From: Siccirubricoccus sp. G192
GTDB lineage: Bacteria; Pseudomonadota; Alphaproteobacteria; Acetobacterales; Acetobacteraceae
Assembly (NCBI RefSeq): GCF_019084075.1
Contig: NZ_JAHREN010000001.1
Span: forward strand, 2,019,501-2,083,500
Length of the DNA stretch: 64,000 nt
Direction of reading: 5' to 3'
Shown: piece after piece, positions 27,254 through 37,077 of the stretch
How positions within the stretch are numbered: the stretch's first letter is position 1
How the letters are laid out: each line of letters begins with the position of its first letter
Program-made: the position numbers and the translations under genes
Notes under the pieces: generated by a model
What the model was told of the DNA's origin: nothing
Database searches by the model: none
The model's input: the letters and a program-made list of their open reading frames with translations, nothing else

Positions 27254-28402
27254 TCATGGGCGAGGCACGGCAGCCGCACGGGGCCGGCGCGCCAGTGCCG
27301 CCGCGGCGGTGAAAGCGGCGAGGGAGAAAGCGAGTCCCGCGCCGAAGACCGCCGCATGGCTCTCCCCCGTCGCGGCAAACAGCGCCGCCAGCGCGAAGGC
27401 CACCGCCGCCTGCACCACCGCGAAGGCCGCCGTGCATTGCACCCAGATCGCGGCCGGCTGAGCCGGCGCCAGCAGCCGCGTCACGGTCAGGGTCACGGTG
27501 GTGACGCCGATCGCCGCGAAGCCGGCGATGACGGCGGCCGGCAGCACCAGCCAGGGCACGGGCGGCAGCGTGAGCGCCAGCGCCAGGACCTGCAACCCGA
27601 GCCAGAGCAGCAGAGTCGGCAGGCCGCCGATCCGGTCGGTGACGCGGCCGCTCAGCACGCCCCCGGCCATGCCGCCCAGGCCGAAGCAGAGCCAGGCCAA
27701 GGAGCCATAGACCACGCCGAGCCCGCGGCCGCGCGCCGCCAGATCCGCCAGATAGACCATCGGCGGCACCATGCCGGCGCCATGCAGCCCATAGGTCAGC
27801 AGCAGCAGCCGGGCGCGCGGCGGCGCCTCGGCCGCGATGCCATGCAACGCCATGTCCGGCCAGCGCGGATGCGCGAAACCCCAGAGCAGCAGGGTGAGGC
27901 CCGCCAGCCCCAGCCAGGTGGCCGGCAGCCCGGCGGGCAGCAGGGTCGGCACCAGCAGCGCGCCGGTGGCGATGCCGATGCCCACGCCGCCGATCACCAC
28001 GCCCCCCGCGGTGCCGCGCAGTTGCGGCGGCACGCTGGCCTGGGTCGCCGGCCCGGCCAGCGCCATCAGCAGCCCGCCCGCCACGCCGGCCATGCCGCGC
28101 CAGGCCATGAACCACCAGAAGCCGCCATTCCAGGCGCAGGCCGCGACCGAGAGCGCCACCAGCCCCATGCCGAGGTCGAGCGTCCCCGGCACGCCGAGGC
28201 GCCGCGCCGTGCCGCGCCCGGCCAGGGTGCCGAGCAGGTAGCCGGCCAGCGCCGCCGCGCCCAGCATCCCGGCGCCGCCGCCATCCACCCAGCCGGCCGT
28301 GACCATGGCCGGGAAGATCGGCACATAGGCGAAGCGCGCCAGCCCGTTGCCGGAGCAGGTGGCGGCGGCGCCGGCCAGGGCCGGGCGGAGGAGCTGGCGC
28401 AT
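27254..28402 (-). CDS. YbfB/YjiJ-family MFS transporter
   Basis: A 382-residue major facilitator with about twelve predicted helices; GNGLARFAYVPIFPAMV at the N-terminus is typical of the YbfB/YjiJ subfamily, whose substrates are mostly unknown. RVTDRIGG marks the cytoplasmic loop between helices. Its ATG overlaps the cysK stop by one base (TGATG), so the two are co-transcribed; export of cysteine, a precursor or a sulfur compound is possible but not shown. It is convergent with the Bug gene, with three bases between stops. Confidence 0.88.
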   Translation of the reverse strand: MRQLLRPALAGAAATCSGNGLARFAYVPIFPAMVTAGWVDGGGAGMLGAAALAGYLLGTLAGRGTARRLGVPGTLDLGMGLVALSVAACAWNGGFWWFMAWRGMAGVAGGLLMALAGPATQASVPPQLRGTAGGVVIGGVGIGIATGALLVPTLLPAGLPATWLGLAGLTLLLWGFAHPRWPDMALHGIAAEAPPRARLLLLTYGLHGAGMVPPMVYLADLAARGRGLGVVYGSLAWLCFGLGGMAGGVLSGRVTDRIGGLPTLLLWLGLQVLALALTLPPVPWLVLPAAVIAGFAAIGVTTVTLTVTRLLAPAQPAAIWVQCTAAFAVVQAAVAFALAALFAATGESHAAVFGAGLAFSLAAFTAAAALARRPRAAAVPRP

Positions 28403-29379
28403 CAAAGCCCGGCGAAGAGCTCGGTCGAGAGGTAGCGCTCCGCGAAGCTGGCGGCGATGCCGACCACCAGCCCGCCTTCCAGCTTCGGGTCGCGCGCCGC
28501 CGCCAGCGCCGCATGCAGCACGGCGCCGGAGGAGATGCCGATGGGCAGCCCCTCCAGCGCGGCGCAGCGGCGGGCGGCGGCGAAGGCATCGCGTTCCGCC
28601 ACCCGCTCCACCGCATCGAGCAGGTCGAGTTCCAGCACGCCGGGCGTGAAGCCGGCGCCGATGCCCTGGATGTCGTGCGGCCCCGGCTCGTCGCCCGAGA
28701 GCACGGCGCTCTCGGCCGGCTCCACGCCGATGATGCGGAGGCCGGCGCGGCGCGGCTTCAGCGCGCGGGCGATGCCGGTGAGCGTGCCGCCGGTGCCGAT
28801 GCCGCCCACCACCGCATCCACCAGGCCGCCGCTATCGGCCCAGATCTCCTCCGCCGTGGTGGCGGCATGGATGGCGGGATTGGCGGGGTTGTCGAATTGC
28901 CGCGGCATCCAGGCGCCCGGCGTGGCTTCGAGGATCGCCTCGGCCCGGGCGATGGCCCCGGCCATGCCGCGCCGGGCGGGGGTGAGTTCCAGGGTGGCGC
29001 CCAGCAGCCGCATCATCTTGCGCCGCTCGATGCTGGCGCCATCCGGCATCACCACGATCAGCCGATAGCCCTTGGCGGCGGCGACGAAGGCGAGGGCGAT
29101 GCCGGTATTGCCTGAGGTCGGTTCCACCAGCGTCGATTCGCCGGGGCGGATCAGCCCCTCGCGCTCCGCCGCCTCCACCATCGCCAGCCCGATCCGGTCC
29201 TTCAGCGAGCCGAGCGGGTTCTGGGATCCCAGCTTGAGGGCCAGCCGCGCGGCCAGCCCCTCGGCGGCCTCGATCCGCGGCAGGCGGACCAGCGGCGTGC
29301 CGCCGATGACCTCCAGCACGCTGCCGTAGAGGCGGCCGCGGCCAGGGGCGGGGGCGGAGGGAGGGTCGGGCTGGGGCAT
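28402..29379 (-). CDS. cysK: Cysteine synthase (O-acetylserine sulfhydrylase)
   Basis: A 325-residue PLP enzyme of the cysteine synthase/cystathionine beta-synthase family, making cysteine from O-acetylserine and sulfide. The PLP lysine is in NPLGSLKDR (usually NPGGSVKDR), the substrate loop is PTSGNTG, and the phosphate loop GGIGTGGTLTG is intact. The variant lysine motif leaves room for a relative that uses another beta-replacement substrate. It is divergent from an Rrf2 regulator, an arrangement that suggests local control. Confidence 0.88.
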   Translation of the reverse strand: MPQPDPPSAPAPGRGRLYGSVLEVIGGTPLVRLPRIEAAEGLAARLALKLGSQNPLGSLKDRIGLAMVEAAEREGLIRPGESTLVEPTSGNTGIALAFVAAAKGYRLIVVMPDGASIERRKMMRLLGATLELTPARRGMAGAIARAEAILEATPGAWMPRQFDNPANPAIHAATTAEEIWADSGGLVDAVVGGIGTGGTLTGIARALKPRRAGLRIIGVEPAESAVLSGDEPGPHDIQGIGAGFTPGVLELDLLDAVERVAERDAFAAARRCAALEGLPIGISSGAVLHAALAAARDPKLEGGLVVGIAASFAERYLSTELFAGL

Positions 29380-29444
29380 ATCGCAGCATGGATTACCACG
29401 ATCCGCTGGCGTATTTCAGTCCCGTTCGCCTGGAGAATCGCCCT

Positions 29445-29897
29445 GTGCTGCTGCGCCAAGACCGTGCCCTGACCGCCGTTGCCGTGGCGCTGGACATCGC
29501 CTTCCATGCCGGGCGCAGCGGCCAGCTCGCCGGTGCGGCCGAGGTGGCGGAGCGGCTGGGCACGGCGCGGCGCGGGTTGGAGCCGGTGCTGCAGGCGCTC
29601 TCCCGCGCCGGCTTGCTGGAGAGCCTGCGCGGCCCGCGCGGCGGCTACCGCCTGGCCCGCCGCCCCCGCGACATCCGCCTGCTCGATATCCTGGCCGCTT
29701 TGGAGGGAGGGACGGAGGCGCCGGAGGAGGGGCTTTCCGGCAGGCTGCAAGCCCTGGTGGTGGTGCCGCTGTGGCAGGAATTGGACACGGGCCTGCGGCA
29801 GCGGCTGGCGGCCCTCACCCTGGAAGACCTGCTGCGCCGTGCCCAGGCGGCCGGGCTGAAGCGGCCCGCGGCGGAGCCGCTGAACTTCACGATCTAG
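29445..29897 (+). CDS. Rrf2-family transcriptional regulator, cysteine-free
   Basis: A 150-residue Rrf2 protein with the N-terminal winged helix (ALTAVAVALDIAFHAGRSGQ, AAEVAERLGTARRGLEPVLQ) and the wing GPRGGYRLARRPRDI. It has no cysteine, so it cannot bind an iron-sulfur cluster as IscR or NsrR do, and resembles CymR-type members. I prefer the GTG at 29445 over the ATG at 29388: the ATG would leave only 8 bases to the divergent cysK start, while the GTG leaves 65 and gives the family-typical MLLRQDRAL start. The last nine codons are duplicated downstream. Confidence 0.83.
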   Translation: MLLRQDRALTAVAVALDIAFHAGRSGQLAGAAEVAERLGTARRGLEPVLQALSRAGLLESLRGPRGGYRLARRPRDIRLLDILAALEGGTEAPEEGLSGRLQALVVVPLWQELDTGLRQRLAALTLEDLLRRAQAAGLKRPAAEPLNFTI

Positions 29898-29951
29898 GCG
29901 GAGCCGCTGAACTTCACGATCTAGGCGGAGCCGCTGAAGGTCGTGATCCGG
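29871..29951. repeat. 27-bp in-frame tandem repeat including a stop codon
   Basis: Two perfect copies and a degenerate third encode AEPLNFTI followed by TAG. The first copy is the end of the Rrf2 gene. Because 27 is a multiple of three, each extra copy adds the same tail and stop in the same frame. Confidence 0.92.
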
Positions 29952-30036
29952 GCCCGCGCCGCTCAACTTGCCGAAGCCGGTCTTGCAGGTGGCCAAGGCG
30001 CCGGAACCCGGCCGCGTTTCCCGGCTTTGTGGCGGC

Positions 30037-31191
30037 ATGGTGGATCAGGACGAGGCGGGCCGGGAACGGCTGTTGGCGCAGCAGACAGCCCTGGCACGCT
30101 TCGGCGAGCTGGCGCTGCGCTCCGATGATTTGCAGGAGATCCTGGACGACGCCTGCCATCTGGTGGCCGAGGGGCTCGGCACCGATTTCGCCAAGGTCAT
30201 GGAATTGCAGCGGGACGGCCGGACCCTGCTGGTCCGGGCCGGCACCGGCTGGCGGCCCGGTGTCGTAGGGCAGACCACGGTGCGGGCCGAGGAGACCTCC
30301 TCCGAAGGCCATGCGCTGCGCACCGGGGAGCCGGTGATCTGCACCGACACCGAAGCCGAAGATCGCTTCAGCATCCCCGCCTTCGTGCGGGAGCATGGGG
30401 TGCGGTCCCTGGTGAATGTCGTGGTGATCGGCGCCGAGGGGAAGCCGCCCTATGGCGTGCTGGAGGTGGACAGCCGCGAGGTGCGGGAATTCACCGCCGA
30501 TGACATCGCCTTCCTTCGCACCTACGCCAATATGCTGGCCTCGGCGGTGGAGCGGCTGGGGGCGGCGGCGGAATTGCGGCGCCGGGCGGACGACAACGAA
30601 AGGCTGCTGCGGGAGTTGCAGCACCGGGTGAAGAACAACCTCCAGGTCATCGTCGGCCTGGTGGCGGTGCAGCAGCGCCGCGCCCGGCACCTGGAGGCCC
30701 GGCAGGCGCTGCGCGCCATCGGCCAGCGGGTGGAGGCGCTGCGCCTGCTGCATGACAAGCTCTATCTCGGCGGCGAGGTGGATCGCGTTGATCTCGGCGC
30801 CTATCTCACCGAATTGGCGGGCAGCCTGCTGCGCTTCCATGAGGAGGACGGCACCCGCATCCGCTTGGTGCTGGAGGTGAAGAAGCTCACCATCTCCCCG
30901 GAGCAGGCGGCGCCGCTCGGCCTGATCGTGAACGAGTTCATCACCAACAGCCTGAAATACGCCTTCGAGGGCGAGCAGGGCACCATCGGGCTGCGGCTGG
31001 AGACGCTGAAATCCGCCATGGCGCAGCTTACCCTCTGGGACGATGGCGGCGGCTTGCCGCCGGAGCCGCTCGGCGGCACCGGCATGCGCATGATCGAGGG
31101 CCTGGCCCGCCAATTGTCCGCCACCGCGCATTGGGACGGAACCGGCGGTGGAACCAGGCTGACCCTGACGCTCCGGCACGGCCGCGTGTGA
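30037..31191 (+). CDS. GAF-HisKA_2 sensor histidine kinase
   Basis: A 384-residue soluble kinase: an N-terminal GAF domain (ALARFGELALRSDDLQEILD to DIAFLRTYANMLASAVERL), then a HisKA_2 phospho-acceptor (LQHRVKNNLQVIVGL) and an ATPase domain (NEFITNSLKYAFEG, DDGGGLP, GTGMRMIEGLARQL). There is no membrane segment, so it senses a cytoplasmic cue. I chose the ATG at 30037. No response regulator is adjacent, as is usual for this family, which often feeds the PhyR general stress response in alphaproteobacteria. The link is inference. Confidence 0.9.
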   Translation: MVDQDEAGRERLLAQQTALARFGELALRSDDLQEILDDACHLVAEGLGTDFAKVMELQRDGRTLLVRAGTGWRPGVVGQTTVRAEETSSEGHALRTGEPVICTDTEAEDRFSIPAFVREHGVRSLVNVVVIGAEGKPPYGVLEVDSREVREFTADDIAFLRTYANMLASAVERLGAAAELRRRADDNERLLRELQHRVKNNLQVIVGLVAVQQRRARHLEARQALRAIGQRVEALRLLHDKLYLGGEVDRVDLGAYLTELAGSLLRFHEEDGTRIRLVLEVKKLTISPEQAAPLGLIVNEFITNSLKYAFEGEQGTIGLRLETLKSAMAQLTLWDDGGGLPPEPLGGTGMRMIEGLARQLSATAHWDGTGGGTRLTLTLRHGRV

Positions 31192-31204
31192 TCCAGGCGC
31201 CGCG

Positions 31205-31486
31205 GCCCGCCTTCACCTCGACATGGCGGAGAGAGGGCTTCCGGGCCTCCCAGCCCTGCGGGAACATGCCGCGGGGCTGCTCGTCGGGGATCGAGGGCGG
31301 GATGATGGCGAGCTCGCCGGGCTGCCAGTTCACCGGCGTCGCCACCTTGGCGCGATCCGTCAGTTGCAGGCTGTCGATCGCCCGCAGGATCTCCTAGAAG
31401 TTCCGCCCGGTGCTCGGCGGATAGACCAGCATCAGCCGCACCTTCTCCGGGTCAGCGATCATCGGGAAGCTCACGGCATGGCCCCA
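31205..31486 (-). pseudogene. Remnant of a 1-Cys peroxiredoxin (PRDX6 type)
   Basis: Read on the minus strand, this stretch gives GHAVSFPMIADP, then directly KVRLMLVYPPSTGRNF, a TAG stop at 31394-31396, and EILRAIDSLQLTDRAKVATP, VNWQPGELAIIPP and FPQGWEARKPSLRHVEV. These are in-order pieces of the C-terminal half of 1-Cys peroxiredoxins. The N-terminal half with the peroxidatic cysteine is absent, about 30-35 residues between IADP and KVRL are deleted, and a stop interrupts the conserved NFDEIL motif. It cannot make a working enzyme. The rest of the 31192-31705 interval shows no other gene. Confidence 0.85.
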
Positions 31487-31705
31487 CGCCGCGCCGCAGG
31501 GGGCTGACCCATGCGCCCCTGGCGCTTCCCGCGAGGGCTGATAGGCTTCCCCGCAAAAGCCTGGGGGGAGGGCTGCTTCGCCTTCGGCGGCCTTCACCCA
31601 TGCGGAGGTGCTGTGCAGCGTCAGGCTGCTTGCCACGGAAGCGATGCCGGCGCTACGGGAGCAGCGCCGGGAAGCTGCCTGAAACGACACCGAGGGAGAA
31701 ACGCC

Positions 31706-32836
31706 ATGGCCTTCCCATTGCCCGAATCCAATCCCGAGGCGCTCGGCCTCGACCCCCGGCCGCTGGAGCGGCTCTGCGGCATCATCGAGCGCCATATCGC
31801 CGAGGGGCACCATCCCGGCGCGCAGGTGGCGGTGGCACGGCATGGCAGGCTCGCCCTGTTCCGCAGCTTCGGCCAGGCGGCCGTGCAGCCGGCCAGACCG
31901 GCCGATGCGCGCTCCCTCCTCCTGCTCTATTCCAATACCAAGGTGATCACCGCCGCGGCGGTGTGGATGCTGGTGGAGGATGGCAAGCTGCGCTTCAACG
32001 ACACCATCGCCCAGCATGTCCCGGGCTTCGAGGTGCATGGCAAGGGCGGGATCACCGTCCTGCAACTGCTGACGCATCGGGCCGGCTTCCCCGGCGCCGT
32101 GGTGCCGGAAGCGGCCTGGGCCGACCACGACCTGCTGCGCCGCACCGTCTGCGACTTCAAGTTGGAATGGCCGACGGATTCCAAGGTGCAGTACCACCCG
32201 GCCTCGGCGCATTGGACCGCGGCGGTGCTGATCGAGGCGCTGACCGGCCAGGATTTCCGCGCCTTCATCCGCGAACGCGTCATCGCCCCGCTCGGCCTGG
32301 AGGATGAGCTTTTCGTAGGCCTGCCTGAGGCGCAGCAGGACCGCGCCGCGGTGATCTACGACCCGCCGGAGGGCGGCCGCTTCACCCCGCGCCTGCCGGA
32401 AGCCACGCCGGCCGGGCGGCTGGCCGGGATTCCGGGCGGCGGCGGCTATGCCTCGGCCCGCGCCATGGCCGCCTTCTACCAGATGCTCTCCCAGGGCGGG
32501 GAATTCGGCGGCGTGCGCGTGCTATCGCCGCGCATGATCGAATTCGTCACCCGCAATTTCACCGGCGACCGGGTGGACGAATACATGGGCATCCCGATGC
32601 ATCGCGGCATCGGCCCGCACTCGCGGGGCGAGACACCGGTGGCGCGCGGCCTCGGCACCATCGGTCATCCGCGCACCTTCGGGCATGGTGGGGTGGGCTC
32701 CTCCTATTGCTGGGCGGACCCGACCTCCGGCGTCTCCTTCGCCTTCCTGTCGAATTGCCGGCAGACCGAGGAATTCCACAACCGGCGCATGGATGTGCTG
32801 AGCAGCCTGGCGCACGCCTCGATCCTGCCGGGATAG
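31706..32836 (+). CDS. Serine hydrolase of the beta-lactamase/esterase (class C-like) family
   Basis: A 376-residue penicillin-binding-protein-like hydrolase. The nucleophile motif S-x-x-K is SNTK, the second motif is Y-H-P in VQYHPASAHW, and the third (K/H-x-G) is HGG in FGHGGVGSSY. There is no clear signal peptide, so a cytoplasmic esterase or amidase role is more likely than beta-lactam resistance. The ATG at 31706 follows GAGGGAGAA. It is convergent with ccmB, two bases between stops. Confidence 0.88.
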   Translation: MAFPLPESNPEALGLDPRPLERLCGIIERHIAEGHHPGAQVAVARHGRLALFRSFGQAAVQPARPADARSLLLLYSNTKVITAAAVWMLVEDGKLRFNDTIAQHVPGFEVHGKGGITVLQLLTHRAGFPGAVVPEAAWADHDLLRRTVCDFKLEWPTDSKVQYHPASAHWTAAVLIEALTGQDFRAFIRERVIAPLGLEDELFVGLPEAQQDRAAVIYDPPEGGRFTPRLPEATPAGRLAGIPGGGGYASARAMAAFYQMLSQGGEFGGVRVLSPRMIEFVTRNFTGDRVDEYMGIPMHRGIGPHSRGETPVARGLGTIGHPRTFGHGGVGSSYCWADPTSGVSFAFLSNCRQTEEFHNRRMDVLSSLAHASILPG

Positions 32837-32838
32837 GG

Positions 32839-33499
32839 CTACTCCCCCCCGGAGCGCCGCCCCCGCCGCCAGCGGCGCGAGCGGCAGGGCGGCGGCGACC
32901 AGGGCGGCGAGCAGCAGCAGATAGGGCCGCGGCGTGAGATCCGCCGCCGCGGCCTCGATCCCCGCCGCCCCGAAGATCACCGCCGGGATCGCCAGCGGCA
33001 GCACCAGCAGCGGCAGCAGCACCCCGCCACGCCTGGCGCCGAGCGTCAGCGCCGCGCCCACCGTGCCGAGCAGCGACAGGAAACCCGTGGCCAGGCCGAG
33101 CGCCGCCATCGCCGCCGGCCAGGCACCCACCGGCAGGTTCAGCAGCGCCGCCGCCACCGGCGTTGCCACCAGCAGCGGCAGGCCGGTGGTCAGCCAATGC
33201 GCCGCCGCCTTGGCCGCCGCCACCGCGGCGGGGCCGAGGCCCGAGAGCAGCAATTGGTCCAGCGAGCCATCCTCCGCATCCGCGCCGAACAATCGGTCGA
33301 GTGGCAGCAGCGCGGCCAGCAGGGCGGCGGCCAGCAGGGCCCCGGGGGCGATCCGGGCCAAGGCCTCCGGCGCCGGACCGATGCCGAAGGGAAAGAGCGC
33401 CGCCACCAGCACGAAGAACAGCACCGCTGCCAGCGTATCCGCCGGATGCCGCAGCGCCAGGCGCAGCTCGCGGCCGAGCAGGGCGAGCCAAGCCGTCAC
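32839..33499 (-). CDS. ccmB: Heme exporter membrane subunit CcmB (frameshifted as sequenced)
   Basis: CcmB is the membrane subunit of the CcmABCD system for cytochrome c maturation. The protein has about six hydrophobic helices; RELRLALRHPADTLAAVLFF and DRLFGADAEDGSLDQLLLSG are family hallmarks. The frame breaks at a C run of seven (32844-32850), three codons before the end; six gives the stop LRGE-TAG at 32839 and a 219-residue protein, the usual length. It follows ccmA by 22 bases. Confidence 0.92.
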
Positions 33500-33521
33500 G
33501 GCTGCAGCGCCGCTGCGGGAG

Positions 33522-34116
33522 TCAAAGCCGCAACTCCGTGGCCTGCGGCAGCGGCAGCGGCAGGTGGGTGGCGGCGATCACCATCCCCCCCGCCCGCCCG
33601 GTGCCGCGCCAGCAGCACGCCGAGCCGCCCGACCGAGGCGGTGTCCAGCCCCACCGTAGGCTCATCCAGCAGCCAGAGCGGTGCCGGCGCCAGGGCCAGC
33701 CGCGCCAGGGCCAGCCGCCGCCGCTGCCCGGCGGAAAGCACCCGGGCCGGCAATTCGGCCAGCGGCCCGAGGTCGAGCGCCGCCAGCGCCGCATCCACCT
33801 CGCCCCCCCAGAGCCGGGCGAAGAAGAGCAGGTTCTCCCGTGCGGTCAGGGCCGGTTTCAGCGCATCCTGGTGCGAGAGGTAGCGCAGCCGCCTGGCATG
33901 TTCCGCCCGGTCCGCCAGCGCGGGCCCGCCCCCCCCCAGAGCAGCGCCCCCTCGGCCGCCGGGAGCAGCCCGGCCAGCAGCCGCAGCAGGCTGGACTTGC
34001 CGGCGCCGTTCGCGCCCACCAGCAGCAGCGCTCCGCCGGCCTCCAGCCTGAAGGACAGGCCGGCGAAGACCACCCTCTCCCCCCCTGAGGCAGGCGAGTT
34101 CCCGCGCCTCCAGCAT
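33522..34116 (-). CDS. ccmA: Heme exporter ATPase CcmA (three indels)
   Basis: CcmA is the ATPase of the cytochrome c maturation exporter. The Walker A is VGANGAGKSS, the signature region is SAGQRRRLALARL and the Walker B WLLDEPTVGLD; RYLSHQDALKPALTARENL is characteristic of CcmA. Three breaks interrupt it: C7 at 34079-34085 (needs six), C9 at 33929-33937 (needs ten or seven) and C7 at 33585-33591 (needs six). Corrected, it is 196-197 residues and ends PQATELRL. Three breaks in a gene needed for respiration argue for sequence error. It is divergent from acnA. Confidence 0.9.
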
Positions 34117-34228
34117 TTCCGGCAAATCCCCCGATTTCCCTGCCCCGTGGACCGTCAACCCCCGCCATGCTTAAACCCCGCTGGTGACGCGCCAGTGCGG
34201 CGCGCGACAAGCAAGAAGGTTCCGGATC

Positions 34229-36937
34229 ATGCGGATGATCGGGCAGGACAGCCTGAAGACCCGCCGCACCCTCGCGGTGGACGGCAAGACCTATCACTAC
34301 TTCAGCCTGCCCGAGGCGGCCAAGGCCATCGCTGCCCCGGGCGTCGACCTCGCCCGGCTCCCCTTCAGTCTGAAGGTGCTGCTGGAGAACGTGCTGCGCT
34401 ACGAGGACGGCCGCAGCTACACCGTGAACGACGCCAAGGCGATCGCCGGCTGGCTGCCCGCCGGCCATTCCGAGAAGGAAGTCCCCTTCCGCCCCGCCCG
34501 CATCCTGATGCAGGACTTCACCGGCGTCCCCGCCGTGGTGGACCTGGCGGCGATGCGCGACGGCATCATCAAGCTGGGCGGCGACCCGCGCCGGGTGAAC
34601 CCGCTGGTGCCGGTGGACCTGGTGATCGACCATTCTGTGATGGTGGATTACTTCGGCACCACCAGCTCTCTGCAGAAGAACGTGGATGTCGAGTTCGAGC
34701 GGAACGGGGAGCGCTACGAATTCCTCCGCTGGGGCCAGTCCGCCTTCGACAATTTCCGCGTCGTGCCGCCGGGCACCGGCATCTGCCATCAGGTGAACCT
34801 GGAATACCTGGCCCAGGTGGTCTGGACCGCCCAGGATGCCGGCGACACCTATGTCTACCCCGATAGCTGCTACGGCACCGACAGCCACACCACCATGGTG
34901 AATGGCCTCGGCGTGCTGGGCTGGGGCGTCGGCGGGATCGAGGCGGAGGCGGCCATGCTCGGCCAGCCCATCGCCATGCTCATCCCCGATGTCATCGGCT
35001 TCAAGCTGACAGGCAAGCTGCGCGAGGGCGTGACCGCCACCGATCTGGTGCTGACCGTCACCCAGATGCTGCGCAGGAAGGGCGTGGTCGGGAAATTCGT
35101 GGAATTCTACGGTGCCGGCCTGAATGACCTGGCGCTGGCGGACCGCGCCACCATCGGCAACATGGCGCCCGAATACGGCGCCACCTGCGGGTTGTTCCCG
35201 GTGGATGCCGTCACGATCGGCTACCTTCGGCTCACGGGCCGCGACGAGCACCGGATCAGGCTGGTCGAGGAATACGCCAAGGCGCAGGGGATGTGGCGCG
35301 ATGCCGATACCCCGGACCCGGTCTTCAGCGACACGCTGGAACTGGACCTCTCGACCGTCGAGCCCTCGATGGCCGGGCCGAAGCGGCCGCAGGACCGCGT
35401 CGCGCTGTCCAATGTCGCGGTGTCCTTCGGCAAGGAATTGGCCGCCGGGACCATGGGCGTGCCGGGCGACGAGGCCGGAAAGCGCGTGCCGGTGGAGGGC
35501 GCCGATTACGATCTCGGCCACGGCAATGTGGTGATCGCCGCCATCACCTCCTGCACCAATACCTCCAACCCCTATGTGATGGTCGCGGCCGGGCTGGTGG
35601 CGCGGAAGGCGGCGGCGAAGGGGATGCGGACGCAGCCCTGGGTGAAGACCTCGCTGGCGCCCGGCTCGCAGGTGGTGACCGAGTATCTGGACAAGTCCGG
35701 CCTGACCAAGGACCTGGATGCGCTCGGCTTCCAGACGGTCGGCTATGGCTGCACCACCTGCATCGGCAATTCCGGCCCGCTGGCGGACCCGATCGTGGAT
35801 GCGATCGAGGACAACAAGCTGGTCGGGGTCTCGGTGCTCTCGGGCAACCGCAATTTCGAGGGCCGCGTGCATGCCAATGTGCGCGCCAACTACCTGGCGA
35901 GCCCGCCGCTGGTGGTCGCCTATGCGCTGGCCGGCAGCATCACCAAGGACCTGACGAAGGAGCCGGTCGGCACCGGTTCGGACGGCAAGCCGGTGTCGCT
36001 CAAGGACATCTGGCCGAGCCAGTCCGAGGTGAACGAGGTGGTCCACGGCGTGGTGACGCGCAAGATGTTCCAGGAGCGCTACGGGGACGTCTTCAAGGGC
36101 CCGAAGCAATGGCAGGCGATCAATGTCGCGGCCGAGAGCGACACCTACCATTGGAACTCGGGCTCCACCTATGTGCAGAACCCGCCCTATTTCGAGGATA
36201 TGACGGCCGAGGTGAAGCCGCTGTCCTCCGTGCATGGCGCGCGGGTGCTGGCGGTGCTGGGCGACAGCATCACCACCGACCATATCTCCCCGGCCGGCAA
36301 TATCCGCAAGGCCAGCCCGGCCGGCGAATACCTGCTGGAGCACCAGGTCCGGCAGAACGACTTCAACAGCTACGGCTCCCGCCGCGGCAACCACCAGGTC
36401 ATGATGCGCGGCACCTTCGCCAATATCCGCATCAGGAACGAGATGGTGCCGGGGATCGAGGGTGGCATCACCAAGCACCATCCCTCGGGCGAGGTGATGC
36501 CGATCTACGACGCCGCCATGCGCTACAAGGCGGAGGGCGTGCCGCTGGTGATCTGCGGCGGCAAGGAATACGGCACGGGGTCGTCGCGCGACTGGGCGGC
36601 GAAGGGCACCTTCCTGCTCGGCGCCAAGGCGGTGATCGCCGAGAGCTTCGAGCGCATCCACCGCTCCAACCTGGTCGGCATGGGCGTGCTGCCGCTCACC
36701 TTCCTGAACGGCCAGGACCACAAGTCGCTCGGCATCACAGGCGAGGAGGTGATCGACATCCTCGGCCTTGAGGAGTTGCGCGCCCGGATGAAGCTGGAAC
36801 TGGTCATCCACCGGCCGAATGGCAGCGTGGACAAGACCCAGGTGCTGTGCCGCGTCGATACCGCCGACGAGGTCGAGTACTACAAGAACGGCGGCATCCT
36901 GCACTACGTGCTGCGCGGGATGGCCAAGGCGGCGTAA
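34229..36937 (+). CDS. acnA: Aconitate hydratase A
   Basis: An intact 902-residue aconitase of the AcnA type, converting citrate to isocitrate. The [4Fe-4S] cysteines are in TSCTNTSNP and [12 protein letters not shown], the substrate-binding arginine region is [15 protein letters not shown], and the swivel domain ends with [18 protein letters not shown] chose the ATG at 34229 (MRMIGQDSL); an ATG two codons on matches the family start equally well. It is divergent from ccmA, a common alphaproteobacterial arrangement, and is followed by a strong terminator. Confidence 0.97.
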   Translation: MRMIGQDSLKTRRTLAVDGKTYHYFSLPEAAKAIAAPGVDLARLPFSLKVLLENVLRYEDGRSYTVNDAKAIAGWLPAGHSEKEVPFRPARILMQDFTGVPAVVDLAAMRDGIIKLGGDPRRVNPLVPVDLVIDHSVMVDYFGTTSSLQKNVDVEFERNGERYEFLRWGQSAFDNFRVVPPGTGICHQVNLEYLAQVVWTAQDAGDTYVYPDSCYGTDSHTTMVNGLGVLGWGVGGIEAEAAMLGQPIAMLIPDVIGFKLTGKLREGVTATDLVLTVTQMLRRKGVVGKFVEFYGAGLNDLALADRATIGNMAPEYGATCGLFPVDAVTIGYLRLTGRDEHRIRLVEEYAKAQGMWRDADTPDPVFSDTLELDLSTVEPSMAGPKRPQDRVALSNVAVSFGKELAAGTMGVPGDEAGKRVPVEGADYDLGHGNVVIAAITSCTNTSNPYVMVAAGLVARKAAAKGMRTQPWVKTSLAPGSQVVTEYLDKSGLTKDLDALGFQTVGYGCTTCIGNSGPLADPIVDAIEDNKLVGVSVLSGNRNFEGRVHANVRANYLASPPLVVAYALAGSITKDLTKEPVGTGSDGKPVSLKDIWPSQSEVNEVVHGVVTRKMFQERYGDVFKGPKQWQAINVAAESDTYHWNSGSTYVQNPPYFEDMTAEVKPLSSVHGARVLAVLGDSITTDHISPAGNIRKASPAGEYLLEHQVRQNDFNSYGSRRGNHQVMMRGTFANIRIRNEMVPGIEGGITKHHPSGEVMPIYDAAMRYKAEGVPLVICGGKEYGTGSSRDWAAKGTFLLGAKAVIAESFERIHRSNLVGMGVLPLTFLNGQDHKSLGITGEEVIDILGLEELRARMKLELVIHRPNGSVDKTQVLCRVDTADEVEYYKNGGILHYVLRGMAKAA

Positions 36938-36962
36938 TCCGCCGACCGTTCAGGGCTGAAAG

Positions 36963-36994
36963 GGGCGCGGCGCCGCAGGGTGCCGCGCCCTTTT
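36963..36994 (+). terminator. Rho-independent terminator of acnA
   Basis: A nine-base perfect stem GGGCGCGGC / GCCGCGCCC with a ten-base loop is followed by four Ts, 25 bases after the acnA stop. Confidence 0.88.
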
Positions 36995-37025
36995 CCTGTC
37001 CACCCGGCAGCGCCCGGGAATTGCG

Positions 37026-37047
37026 AAGGGGGCCTCGCGGCCCCCTT
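37026..37047 (-). terminator. Probable terminator of the ribosomal operon
   Basis: A nine-base stem AAGGGGGCC / GGCCCCCTT with a four-base loop lies 30 bases past the rplI stop. The T tract is only two bases, so termination may be partial; the symmetric stem could serve both strands. Confidence 0.65.
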
Positions 37048-37077
37048 GCATCGTCCAACCCGCCGGGCTGTCCGGCC

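Noticed and set aside
33662-36904. A 1080-codon open frame antisense to acnA
   Set aside because: Same reason: acnA is intact with all cluster ligands, and the antisense frame has no recognisable domain except where it enters the real ccmA strand.
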